Shown here in pieces: positions 25,700 to 37,504 of a DNA stretch of 64,000 nt. The notes beneath the pieces are model-generated. The model did not search any database. It was not told the origin of the DNA and worked only from the letters and a program-made list of their open reading frames with translations. The stretch's first letter is position 1. Every line of letters starts with the position of its first letter. Position numbers and translations under genes: made by a program. The DNA is from Dioscorea cayenensis subsp. rotundata (lineage: Eukaryota > Streptophyta > Magnoliopsida > Dioscoreales > Dioscoreaceae), in contig NC_052471.1 of NCBI RefSeq assembly GCF_009730915.1, forward strand, positions 30,104,185-30,168,184, in the 5' to 3' direction.

Positions 25700-26555
25700 A
25701 AATTAAGAAGTTCAAACTTAAAACCTCACAATCACGCTACATAATAGTTACAGTTGGACTAACCCACAGTTTCTTTATGAAGATTACCTAATAAATATCA
25801 AATATTTTAAAATTTATATAATTTTGATTTAAATATTAAAATTGTTTATTAATAAATATGTGTAATTATTTTAAAAAAATTAATTTTAAAATATTTTTAA
25901 AAAATTAATCTAAAATGTTTTTCATATCTCCAATAAAATATTTTGATAAAAATATGTTTTATATAAAAAAATATAATTTTTTTATTTCTAAATTTTAATA
26001 TATATATATATTATAATTTTATTGAATTTAAAGAGTATAATAAGAAAAAAGATTTCACATAATTCAGAACTCTATGCCTTTTGACTGCTGGTGCCTTCCT
26101 GCTCCCTAAGTTCCCTTTGAGCAAGTTCATTTTCCCTTTTCCGCAATCAATCCGCGAACTGACCAAATTGAGAAAGTTTGCTCATATTCTCCATTGAGTC
26201 TATACGTAGCATCATAATTGTCACAGGTTGTTCAGTGTGCTGGAACCAAGAGCTCCATTGGAGTATTTCTCTTCCAAACTCGTGTTGGTGTCGCCATGGC
26301 CATTATTGAAATTTCTTTGGAAATCCAAGACTCTGTACTATGTAAGATCTGGAAATATTTTTTTGGAACTTCGATTCTCCCCCATTTCATTCTTTGATCT
26401 GAATATTTATACAACTCTTCTGGTAATAACCAAAAGCTACAAAATTAGGACTAAAGAATAATTGTCACCTGCTCTAACAAACCAAAACAGAGAATAATCT
26501 AAACAAATATTCAAATTACAGGAAATTAAAAAACTCTGACAGCCGTAATCTTCTC
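25700..26555. other. AT-rich spacer between MULE block and duplicated segment
   Basis: Very AT-rich DNA (about 25790-26035) followed by the unidentified coding relic. No terminal repeats are seen. Confidence 0.4.
26040..26460 (-). pseudogene. Unidentified decayed coding relic
   Basis: On the minus strand about 26320-26060 reads as coding-like peptide (EQPVTIMMLRIDSMENMSKL, then a stop, then KRENELAQRELREQEG and a terminal TAG), with an upstream stop as well. The Glu/Arg-rich end looks like a coiled coil. I do not recognise the family. It may be the tail of a transposon protein or of a duplicated gene. Confidence 0.3.
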
Positions 26556-26886
26556 AATATAAACCATTAAAAAATTTAAGCAAAAAGACATTGCAGTTAC
26601 TGTTAACAGGGATGAAACACAACAGAAAAGCTAAACTATTAATTGAGCAATATAAGGTTCAAGAAGAATAAAAGAACAAAGGAAGTTTATTTGCTTTAAT
26701 TCGTTGGACTAGTAGATCAAACTCAGTTATTTAGGCCATTAAGCAGCCAAGGGGCTTAAAATACTGCATCAAAACTCCAGTAAAATTATTTAGAATACAA
26801 TAAGTAATTATCTATACAAGATAAAAACCTAATCACAATAAGATAAATGAGACAATTTGAACATGATCATAGAGGACTGTTGTGGA
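26555..26886. repeat. Segmental duplication, copy A left half
   Basis: This aligns by eye with about 42850-43150 (shared CATTAAAAA(A)TTT(A/G)AG, AGGTTCAAGAAGAATA, GGCTTAAAATACTGCATC). The Copia element splits this copy; the continuation lies at 31847-32230. The copies have many substitutions, so the duplication is older than the Copia insertion. Confidence 0.7.
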
Positions 26887-26891
26887 CTCTT
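26887..26891. repeat. Copia target site duplication (left) CTCTT
   Basis: CTCTT immediately precedes the left LTR and is repeated immediately after the right LTR (31842-31846). Confidence 0.9.
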
Positions 26892-27379
26892 TGTTGGGAA
26901 TTCGGATTCCCACTGAAGATCGAGAGAGAAAAATAAAGTAGAAAACAATCACAAGAAAGACAAGATTTACGTGGTTCGGCAAGATTGCCTACGTCCACGG
27001 CCGCACTAGGGTTTTATTTCAATATCTGAAGCACACATACATCTTACAAGGGACTGCCTATATATAGAAGAAATCTGAGGTATATCTGGATTAGAGCTTT
27101 GAGGCATATCTGGATTAGAACTCTGAGGCATAACTGGAAAAGGGTAAATCATATCTGGATCCTAACCCTATCTGGATCCTAAACTTATCCAGATCCTAAA
27201 CCTATCTGGATATAAATCTTATCTTGGTACTATTTATAAGATTATCAAACTATAATCCTAACCATATACAAATTACCCTTGTATCCTACTGCGGGGCGTT
27301 CTCCCCGCATCTCCATCCTAAACCAATGCTCTCCTGCACCTCCTGAGGTGTCACACAATCAGGCTCCACATATCCAACA
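26892..27379 (-). repeat. Copia 3' LTR
   Basis: 488 bp, TG...CA ends. It has internal short repeats of TATCTGGATCCTAA. Near-identical to the other LTR of the element. Confidence 0.93.
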
Positions 27380-27691
27380 ATCTCCCACTTGGAGACTGAT
27401 CTTCTAATATAAGCGGCTCTCTTATAGTCCTCATCTCTGTAGCTTAAATGATGCTCCTAGTGCGGCGCCTCCTCTTCATCAAGCAACTTGGAGGCCAACC
27501 GAGGCCATGCATAGCCTCATTTTCTGAATAGTTACACTCTTTGTCAACATGTCTGCTGGATTCTCTGCACCAAGTACCTTCTTTAATGCTATTGTCCCAT
27601 CCTCAATCAACCCACGAATATGATGATATCTCAATTGGATGTGCTTGGTCCTAGAATGAAATACTGGATTCTTTGCAAGATGAATAACACT

Positions 27692-30600
27692 TTAACTGTC
27701 ATTGAAAAGCGTACTACTATTCTGCTCTTTGCCCAACTCCTTTAGAAAATTCTTCAACCAAATCATCTTTTTTGCTACTTCTGAGATTGCCATATATTCT
27801 GCTTTAGTGATTGAAAGAGAAACACTTTTTTGAAGTCGTGACATCCAACTGACTGTTGTGCCTCCTAGAGTGAACACATAACCTGTAGTACTCTTCCTTC
27901 CATCTACATCACCACCCAGATCTGCATTACAGAATCCTTGAAAAACCACACTGTTTTTTTCTGAAACAAAGCCCAACACTTGATGTGCCTTTTAGATATC
28001 TTAAGAGCCATTTCACATCTTCTTAATGCTCTCTTCCTAGATTTGCCATATATCTGCTCACAACTCCCACTGCATAAGCTATATCTGGTCTCATACACAC
28101 CATAGCGTACATCAGGCTTCCAACTGCAGATGCATATGGCATCTTAGACATGTGTCTTATGTCTTTATCTGTTTTTGGTGATTGCTCCTTAGAAAGCTTG
28201 AACTGACTTCCCAAGGGGGTGTCTCTGGGCTTTGCATCATGGAGACTGAACCTGCTCAATACCTTCTCAATGTACTTCTCTTGGGATAATTCTAGAGTTC
28301 CCTTAGTTCTGTCCCGACTTATCCTCATCCCAAGTATTTGCTTTGCTGCACCTAAGTCCTTCATCTCAAACTGGTTTGACATATGTTTCTTCAACTTATT
28401 GATCTCTTTCATGCTAGAACCTGCAACAAGCATATCATCCACATATAGTAATAAAATGATATAACAGCCATCAAACCTCTTAAAGTAGCAACAGTGGTCC
28501 ATCTTACATCTGATGAAACCATGATCACATATAAAGGCATCAAACTTCTTGTACCACTGCCTTGGAGCCTGCTTCAAACCATAGAGACTTTTCTGCAATT
28601 TGCATACAAGTTCTTCTCTTACAGGAGCCTTGAAGCCTTCAGGTTGTTGCATATAGATGTCCTCATCTAAATCTCCATGCAAAAAGGCATTCTTCACATC
28701 TAGCTGCTCTAGATGCAAGTCCTCTGCAGCAACTATACTAAGCACTACTCTGATGGTAGTCATCTTCACAACAGGAGAGAACACCTCTGTGTAGTCAATA
28801 CCTCTCAACTGTTGAAAGCCCTTCACCTTTTCTTGCCATCATGCTCTTCCTTGACACGATATACCCACTTGTTATATAAGGCTTTTTTTCCATCTGGCAA
28901 CTTAATCAACACCCAAGTCTGATTCTTCTCTAGAGAGTTCATCTCTTCTTTCATGGCTAACTCCCACTTGACAGAATCTTCCGCTTGTATAGCTTCTGCA
29001 TAGTACTCTGGCTCACCACCATCTGTAAACAATAAGTAGTATAGTGAAGGAGAATAACATTGTGTAGGTCTGGTTACTCTAGTAGTCCTTCTGATTTGTG
29101 TTGGAGGAGTTAATAGTTCAGGGTCTTCATCTTGATTCTCTGGATTCTCTGGATTCTCTGGATTATCTTGAACTCTTCCAGCAATAGCCTCTTCACTGTT
29201 ATATTCTAGCACAACCTCTTCATGCCTCTGAATGTTTCTCCCTGCATTATCAGATTCTACTGCAAGCCTGTTTTTAGACAACATGGTTTCATCAAAAGTA
29301 ACGTCCTTATGCCTTATGATCCTTTTATTCTGGTCATCCCAAAGGCGATAGCCAAAATAATCAGAACCATAACTAATCAGATAGCACTTTCTAGCTTTTA
29401 TATCTAATTTGTCTCTGGCATCAGGATCGACATGTACATATGAAACACAACCAAATACTTTCAAATATGAAAAGTTTACATCCTTTCCTGTCCACTATTC
29501 TTCAGGGTTCTTGAAGCCTAGTGGAACTGAAGGTCCTCTGTTGATCAGGTATGTTGCCGTGTTGATTGCATCTGCCCAAAAGGTTTTTGGTAGCCCTGCA
29601 TGCAATCTCATGCTTCTTGCCCTTTCATTCAAAGTACTGTTTATCCTCTCAGCAATGCCATTCTGCTCAGGTCTTCTAGGGATTGTTCTAATCATTCTAA
29701 TCCCTTTCTCTGCACAGAACTCTTTAAACTCTTGGCTATCATACTCTCCACCATTGTCTGTTCTCAGACTCTTCACACTTAAGTCAGTTTATTTTCCACC
29801 TCTGTCTTCCACTTCTTAAAAGTAGCAAAGACATCAGATTTATTCTTAAGAAAATAAACCCATACCTTTCTAGTAGAATCATCAATGAAGGTGACATAGT
29901 AGTGCGAGCCTCCATGAGATCGTACTGGAGCTGGCCCCCATACATCACTGTGCACCAACTGTAGTTTTTCTGCCTTTGATACTCTAGTAGTCTTTGAGAA
30001 ATTGACTCTTTTATGCTTCCCATAAATACAATCTTCACAAAGACCTACATCAACCGTCTTCAAATCTGGCAACTTTCCTTTTGATGTTAACAGTTTCATC
30101 CCTTTCTCGCTCATGTGCCCAAGTCTTCTATGCTATAATTTTGAATCAACAGAAGAATCTACAACTGATATTGTATCTCTGCTCTCTAAAGTCATGTATA
30201 ATGTTCCCACCTTCCTGCCTCATGCCACAGTCATTGCACCCTTGGTTACTTTCCATGATCCTCCTCCAAACATGGTAGTGTATCATGGAAATCAAGTTCC
30301 TTTTCAGGCCTGGCACATGCCTGACTTCTTGCAGCTTCCACTGTGTTCCATTGGCAGTCCTTATGTGAACTTCACCCTTCCCCGCAATCTCCAAAGGTTC
30401 ATTATCAGCAAGATAAATCTTTCCATATTTTCCTGCAACATAATCATATAGCAATTCTCTACAGGGTGTTGAGTGAAACGATGCACCTGAGTCTAGAATC
30501 CACGACTCAATAGGACTGTCAACACAACAAACGAGTGCATCATCAACATCTTCGTTGGTTGAATTTACAGAATCGTTATCTTCTGATTGATTCTTCTTAT

Positions 30601-31321
30601 TCTTCTTTGGTGCCTTGCACTGGCTACTGAAGTGGCCCTTCTTATCGCAATTCCAGCAGACAATATCTTTGCGATCCTTTTTCTGACCCTTCTGTTGACT
30701 CCTTTCTCTGCTTTGTATGCTCAAAGCTAATTCCGACGATTCTCCTGATTCTTTTCTGCGAATATCCTCACTCAGAATCAAATCTCGGATATCATCCATC
30801 TTTAATTTCACACTTCCTGATGAACTGCTCACTGCAGTTACTGTCGTAGACCAACTTTCCGGTAGGGATGATAGTAAAATCAGCGCCTTTATCTCATCCT
30901 CAAACGTGATCTCCACAGAACTCAATTGAGTCGTAATCATATTGAATTCATTAATGTGATCTGTTACGGACGCACCTTCTATCATCTTCAAGTTAAATAA
31001 ACGACACATTAAATATACCTTGTTCGAGGCCGATGGTTTCTCGTACATATTTGATAGCGCCTTCATCAGATACGCGATTGTTTTCTCTTTGATGATGTTA
31101 AAAGCCACGTTCCTGGCCAATGTCAGGCGAACCACTCAAAACGCCTGGCGATCAAGCAGATCCCAGACCTCTTGCTCCATCTTCTCTGGCTTCTTCCCTG
31201 ATAGCGGTTCATGCAGCTTCTTCTGGTAGAGATAGTCCTTTATCTGCATCTTCCAGAATCCGAAGTCCTTTCCATCGAATTTTTCAATTCTAACCTTGCC
31301 TTCTTCCGCCATTGCTCCCAC
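27692..31321 (-). pseudogene. Copia gag-pol polyprotein, multiply disrupted
   Basis: Reading from 31321: a gag opening (RIEKFDGKDFGFWKMQIKDY), an in-frame stop near 31136, more gag with a CCHC zinc knuckle (CWNCDKKGHFSSQC, about 30660-30620), and the protease motif ILDSGASFHSTP (about 30510). After a frameshift near 30270, the integrase zinc-binding part and core (about 30110-29500) follow. Then come reverse transcriptase with YVDDML (about 28440) and the RNase H end AEYMAISE (about 27800). Disruptions seen are the stop near 31136, the shift near 30270, a W-to-stop near 30140, a shift near 29777, a TAG near 29492, a small deletion/shift near 28826, a TAA near 28050 and a shift near 27960. It cannot encode a working polyprotein. 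Confidence 0.92.
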
Positions 31322-31339
31322 TCTTCTTCTTAAACCTAG

Positions 31340-31351
31340 GCTCTGATACCA
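31340..31351 (-). other. Copia primer binding site
   Basis: On the minus strand TGGTATCAGAGC, complementary to the 3' end of initiator-Met tRNA, lies two bases inside the 5' LTR. Confidence 0.85.
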
Positions 31352-31353
31352 AT

Positions 31354-31841
31354 TGTTGGGAATTCAAATTCCCACTGAAGATCGAGAGAGAAAAATAAAG
31401 TAGAAAACAATCATAAGAAAGACAAGATTTACGTGGTTCGGTAAGATTGCCTACGTCCACGGCCGCACTAGGGTTTTATTTCAATATCTGAAGCACACAT
31501 ACATCTTACAAGGGACTGCCTATATATAGAAGAAATCTGAGGTATATCTGGATTAGAGCTTTGAGGCATATCTGGATTAGAACTCTGAGGCATAACTGGA
31601 AAAGGGTAAATCATATCTGGATCCTAACCCTATCTGGATCCTAAACTTATCCAGATCCTAAACCTATCTGGATATAAATCCTATCTGGGTACTATTTACA
31701 AGATTATCAAACTATAATCCTAACCATATACAAATTACCCTTGTATCCTATTGCGGGGCTTTCTCCCCGCATCTCCATCCTAAACCAATGCTCTCCTGCA
31801 CATCCTGGGGTGTCACACAATCAGGCTCCACATACCCAACA
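31354..31841 (-). repeat. Copia 5' LTR
   Basis: 488 bp, TG...CA ends. In element orientation it is followed by ATTGGTATCAGAGC, the initiator-Met primer binding site. Confidence 0.93.
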
Positions 31842-31846
31842 CTCTT

Positions 31847-32380
31847 TCCTTGTCAAGAGTTACCATAGGTGAGCCCACAAGACTCATAAGAAATCTTGGC
31901 TAAGCGGCTGAATAATCATCTTGAAAAGAAAAAAAAAACAACTGAGTTGACACAATCACGTCTTTTGTTTTTATTGCTTAGTATTTGTCTGTTTATATTT
32001 CAACAAGATAATTTTCATTATTAGCAAACTTACTATTTGACATCACTGTCTTTGTTATGTAAGCCTATTCAAAGCCAAAGTATGATGAAAAAAAAGGGAA
32101 ATTATTCAACCAAAATTATGTCAAAATGTACCTGAGGTGTTAAAAGAGCTCCCTCTTCTAGAGCCCCAAGGTGAGTGCTCCACCCGACGAACCTCTTGTT
32201 CAATCAACTATAGGTTCTTCATTGCGGGGAAAGAACAACAAGAACAGATCTATCAGTTTTGAGAACATCCAAGTGCATAGACCGATGATGAAATCTGTGA
32301 GTTGGGCCTGCAATAGAGATTATAAACACTTCTCAAGAACTATAACTAAGAAACCACAATTTGACAACTATTAATATTCA
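31847..32380. repeat. Segmental duplication, copy A right half
   Basis: Matches about 43150-43530 (shared GCCAAAGTATGATGAAAAAA, CCAAGGTGAGTGCT, GAACCTCTTGTT). Around 32100-32330 both strands read open over short stretches, and copy B keeps part of the same sequence. It is probably a duplicated exon of a gene I cannot name. Confidence 0.6.
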
Positions 32381-33025
32381 TAAAAAATGCAGACACAAGA
32401 GGAAATAAACATCCTTTGTGATACCATTACATATCAAAATCATTAATGTAAAGAAAACAAAAAACTGCACATTCAAGGAGTGGCAAACAGTTTCAATTGA
32501 TTAATTCTAATATAATAGCATTAGATGTGAAGAAAGCAACAAATGATCTCAAATTGCTAGCCAGATATCATGATATCTAATTGAACTAGGCAACTAAAAG
32601 AATTCTATTGAGAGTTCACCATCAGATACCTTGTAAAAAAATGGTTATATAGTAAAAAAATGGTTATTTCACTCATATTAGGTAAAATAATACAAGATTT
32701 CCTTCTAACATAATGAAACATTAACATCATAAAGCAAAAGAAGGTAATAATAATAATGTCTTTCAAATTTGTCTTTCTTAAATAACTCATTCACTATTGA
32801 AAAAGATTTAGTGAAGGAAAAATTAGGCCAAAGTTAATTCAATAATATAACATTATCAACCAGGCACAAAGACTTAATGAATTCAGTCCTAGAGAAAACT
32901 ATTTTGGTTTCAAAAATTACAATCAATGCTTCTAACAAATAGGTTTCATCCACATACTTTAAGGCTATGATTTACATGCAACTCAAGTAATTCTAGTAAT
33001 CATAAAGAGTTTCTCCAAGCAGGCA
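32381..33025. other. AT-rich spacer, nothing recognised
   Basis: No gene, tandem array or terminal-repeat element is recognised between the duplicated segment and the hAT-type MITE. Confidence 0.4.
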
Positions 33026-33840
33026 GGCAGGAGTAGGGCTGTAAACGAGCCAAGCCGAGCCGAGTGTCACCCGGCTCGAGCTCGGCTCGAATACATTATT
33101 CGAAGGCTCGAGCTCGTTCGAGCCATTTTTTTTGTGCTCGAGCTCGGCTCGCTAAAAATCTCAAGTAGCTCGAGCTCAGTTCGTTTAAGCTCGAGTTAGG
33201 ATAATATATGTCTAATGTAAGCAATTTAATATAGTTATATAATTATATATTTTTATAATTAATATATAAATAATTTAATATTATATATATAAGCTCGTTT
33301 AGGCTCGCGAGCCTCACGAGCTGAGTATGTTTGGGCTCGAGCTCGACTCAATTGTTAATATAGGGACCCACCACCCTAACTGCTCCATAACTGCAGTTAG
33401 AGGGAAGGATTAGCGTAGGATATATAAAGCTAGGGAGATTGGCTCTTACAGGTGATGTGGGACTATGGACCAGGTTAACCACTGCATCCCAACACCCCTC
33501 TGGGCCCACAGCGGATGTGGGACCCAAGATCCTAGTCACGGCCGATCGGAACAATAGCTCTGATACCATGTTAATACATAGGGACCCACCACCCTAACTT
33601 CTCCATAACTGCAGTTAGAGGGAAGGATTGGCTTAGGATATATAAGGCTAGGGAGATTGACTCTCACAGGCGATGTGGGACTATGGACCAGGTTAACCAC
33701 TGCGTCCCAACATCAATAACGTAAACGAGAAGCTTGAGCTCGGCTCGGCTCGTGAAAAATCGAATCAAATTCGAGCATTGACCGAGCCGATCTTGAGGAG
33801 CTCACGAGTAGTTTGGCTCATTTACACCCCTAGGCAGGAG
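33026..33840. mobile_element. hAT-type MITE with a nested TRIM
   Basis: The element spans 33034-33832 and is bounded by a perfect 8-bp duplication GGCAGGAG (33026-33033, 33833-33840), the hAT target size. Its ends are inverted: TAGGGCTGTAAACGAGCCAA on the left and, reverse-complemented, TAGGGGTGTAAATGAGCCAA on the right. The body is full of CTCGAGCTCGGCTCG-type words capable of extensive base pairing. A 360-bp TRIM plus its 5-bp duplication interrupts it, so the empty element would be about 434 bp. No transposase is encoded. Confidence 0.88.
33348..33717 (-). mobile_element. TRIM retrotransposon (copy 1), nested in the hAT MITE
   Basis: Miniature LTR element at 33353-33712 (360 bp) with 5-bp duplications TCAAT on both sides. 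The LTRs are 33353-33494 and 33569-33712; in minus orientation they begin TGTTGGGA and end TTAACA. TGGTATCAGAGC, the initiator-Met primer site, lies just inside the 5' LTR, and GGGCCCAGAGGGGTG just before the 3' LTR serves as polypurine tract. The interior is only about 74 bp with no coding capacity, so it must be moved by another element's proteins. Confidence 0.92.
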
Positions 33841-33910
33841 CATTGAACACATACACACACGTGAGAGCACGCATGGATGCGCGCACACACACAGGCAATG
33901 GGAAACAACG

Positions 33911-36900
33911 TGTCACACCCACCCCTTCTACCGAGGTAAATGTGGCACCCATCAGTTAAAATTCCCTTTTAACTGAACCGACACCCTCGCTTTTAAACAA
34001 AATCGACTCTACAAATCACAATTTACAATTTCACACCAACTACAAGTTCAAATACATAAATATCATGAATACACATAACTCAAATTATGGGTACAACCGC
34101 TACAAGATCACAACAACAACGACAAGAAATAAAGAAAGGGGGACCCATCGCAGCTCCCCGACTCAACCCCGACTAGCTCTATACTCTAGCGACAATCTAG
34201 GGGTCCTCGCCTCCTGCAGCTACAGACACATTCAAAGTTGGTCAGTAGTGGCTTAATAATTTCAAATACTTAAATACGAGATATATAAAGTATATAAATA
34301 CCAACTCGCTCAAATAATTTTTCCAACTTTTCCAAAATACCGAATTCCAAAGAAAATACAATCTTTAAAGAACTTTCAAACATAAATTCAACATAGATCA
34401 ACATCAATTTGATTTTCCTCAAAACACAAATTTCAGAGAGACCGCCCTCTCATCACAATTCAAAAATAACATAAATCTCAAATTCAAAAATACGTAAGAA
34501 TACCCAACACTCACCCAAAGATAACATGGTCTAGAAAACTCTCTAAACCTTCGCCGCTGGCGTGCTAGGGTTCGAGCAGTCAAGGAACTCATGTCCTAAC
34601 GCTGACCCATCGGTTCACCGGCTCAGCGACCCCGACTACCGACGAATATCCGACCGGGGCTCTACACTCCCACCGAATCGGCCCCTCGAGGTAATCACCC
34701 TGACGACACGCCACCCTCAAAAGGTGCCGGGTCAAGACCGCTCTAACGCAGAGGATATCACCAAAACAATCACCACAATAAAATACAACTCCACTCTGAG
34801 TACAATATCCATCCATGATCATAATCAAGAATACCTCTACCATTTCAGCACGAGGACAAGATAAAACACATAAGCAAAGCCCAAACTTTTAACACAAAAA
34901 TAATTATGAAGTCCCAACACAAGCAACAACATGGAAATCCTTTTTCCGATGACAAGTATTCACATCACGTAAATAAACATTATTTTCCACAAAGCTCAAC
35001 GCTAAAAAGTATAACAACGATAACACCAAGAAAAGCCCGTGATTCACGACACCATTCCTATACCGTGAACGAAAACCAATTCTACTAATAACGCCGATAA
35101 AACATCTTTTAATATGCTCACATGGTTTCATAAATCACTCCAAATCAAAGCATATATACCCATCAAAAATAAATACAAGAATTGAATAATTAAATCACAT
35201 ATACATGTATTTTCACTATTCACAACACGTATAATTATACAAAACCGATGTATCAATACGGTTATCATGGCACATCGTAGGGAAAATAAATATAAGTATA
35301 TTTCGACCTTATACATAATTAAACATGATAAAATGAAAATACTTAAACATTTATTTCAAAAATACTAGCCATTAAACAATTATTTCAAAAATAATAATAA
35401 TTAATCAATTATTTAAAAATAATAGCCACTACCAACTCACTCGGTGTCCTTGGGTTCCTTCCTAGGCCCTAACTCTCTCCTAAGCCCCGAACAACACCTA
35501 ATGTAATAACATAATAAAAAAATAAATAACATATTTAAAACTCAAAAGAAAATACAAAAATAATAATCAACTCTCTATCGGGCCCACTCACTCCAATCGG
35601 TTCAAGCCCCGACCTTGCATCAATCAAATTGGTCTCGATTGCACTTTAAGCCAACTCAATTTGGACTGAGACCATTCCGGACCAACCCCGAACCATCCTC
35701 AGATTCCACCGAACCAAGCTCAAATTCAGCTGAACCAAACTCAATTTCACTGAACCAGGTTTAATTAAACCAATCAGCCTTGAACCAACTCAATTCTTAT
35801 ACAAAATATATTTGAAACCAACTTGGTTCAGCCCAAAACCCTTAGCCCAACATCCAAACCAGAGCCCAAATCAACTTCAACTAATTCAATTCAACCAAAA
35901 CCATTCAAGTCCAACCACACTCAACTTGATTTAATCAAACCCACGACCGGATCAATTCGATCGAAACCCAACCAATTCAATTCTCATCCAGAAACCCAAT
36001 TCCAATTCAATTAAATGAACTTGGTTAAACCAAATCAGACTCAATCGATTCAATTCAATTCAACTCAACCAAATCAATTATAACTTGGTTTGATCCAGCC
36101 CAAATCAACTGGCTAACTCAGCAATTCCAATCTAACCATCATCATTAACATCTTAATCATCATAATCATCAACTTAATTAACTAAACCAAACCCTAATCT
36201 CGGTGCTACAGTACTACGATAAGAAACCGAAAATCTCATCCTTCATTCAAGCTAGATTCATCACAAATACGATGATTTTTCAACACAAATTGAAAGCAAC
36301 AATCATCTATAACCATTAAACATGTTTTTCCTACTCAAATCCATCATTATCTTCATCATATCCATCAAATACACATATATACATGCATACATACACTCAT
36401 TCATCAAAAAATACACCAAGAAAAGCTCTTTACCAACTAAAACCATCCCTCCCATGTAGCCTCCCGTGATCTCCCATCCCCCACCTCAAATCTCCCATTT
36501 TTCTCCTCATTTCTTCATTTTTATTTTATTTTCCTTCTCGGGTTCATCAGTAGCACAGATGGAGAAGAAGATGAACAATTTCTCAAACCCTAGATTTTTT
36601 TCCTCTAAATTACATTTTCAGCCGAAATTCACTTTCAATCCTCCAAATATATTTTCTTACAAAAACAGTCCCTGAAAAACTCACCAATGATCCCTGAATT
36701 ATGAAATAGTATTCTCAAAAGGTCCTTTCAAATTACCCAACGGTCCCCAGGGTTATAACACAACATTTTTAAAAAGATCCCTTCCATCTTACTTTTCGAT
36801 CCTCGGTTTCCATAAACATTTCATGTCCATCCTTTTCATTTATTTTTAACCCAAAAATTTTTTAAAAACTTTTACATTTAAGTCCTTGTTCTTTCCGCTT

Positions 36901-37006
36901 GGGTTTCTCACTCAAAATTACTACTGTACAAAAATATTCTGCAAGCTGTAGTAATACCCTCGAATATATTTTTCCGAGTAATTATCCAAAGGTTCGAGGT
37001 ATTACA
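33911..37006 (-). repeat. 3' LTR of the long-LTR element
   Basis: About 3.1 kb. Contains a pyrimidine/AAC-rich low-complexity stretch (about 35600-36180, repeated CAATTCAACC-type words). Short open frames inside are not genes. Confidence 0.87.
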
Positions 37007-37504
37007 ATCCTTCCCTATAAAAATTTCGTCCTCGAAATTTCTTAGCATCATCGATACGATGATCATCGAATTTTCATTCGTTTGGTTCCAAGAGATCGTT
37101 TCTCTTTTGCTACAAATATGCTTAATAGTAAATAATCACTCGCTGAAATCACTATATATCAGTACAAACAACATGCCAAACACACTTCTTTGGCGTCTTC
37201 AAGTCGACTCATTTTTGGATAAAAACAATTCAGTCGAATATCTCGACCCGTGATCCCGATCACGATACACTACTCGACTCTTTGTCTCAAATGTCAAAAC
37301 CTACTATCGGGTCCTCGATCGATAAGCAACTTAGGGTTTTAACCCGATTGGAGACTCTTAATACTTCTACTGGGCCCTCAACCATCTGTCTAATCCCTAC
37401 TAAACCTCTAAGTCTAGACATGACTTCTAAACTTAGGCTCGGATCACAACCCGTGATCTCTACCAACCGGGGATATCTCAACCTACATGACTCGATGCAA
37501 AAGA
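37007..37504 (-). other. Residual interior of the long-LTR element
   Basis: 498 bp. The minus strand retains the chromovirus pol-tail words beside the left LTR; the remainder has no domain I recognise. The segment next to the 5' LTR (TCTTTTGCATCGAGTCATG on the minus strand) is not a standard primer site. Confidence 0.6.

Larger units (their letters stand above)
26892..31841 (-). mobile_element. Complete but decayed Copia-type LTR retrotransposon
   Basis: Two 488-bp LTRs (26892-27379 and 31354-31841) begin TGTTGGGAATTC and end CCAACA (TG...CA), flanked by the 5-bp duplication CTCTT. In minus orientation the primer binding site TGGTATCAGAGC (initiator-Met tRNA) follows the 5' LTR, and the polypurine tract AAGTGGGAGAT precedes the 3' LTR. 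Domain order gag, protease, integrase, reverse transcriptase, RNase H is the Copia order. The LTRs differ at about a dozen positions by eye, near 2.5%, pointing to a fairly recent insertion. Confidence 0.95.

Noticed and set aside
28219..30451. Plus-strand open frames over the Copia element
   Set aside because: They are antisense shadows of the gag-pol reading on the minus strand.
33040..33340. GCTCGAGCTCGG-rich DNA considered as a CpG island or promoter
   Set aside because: The inverted ends and 8-bp target duplication explain it as the body of a hAT-type MITE.
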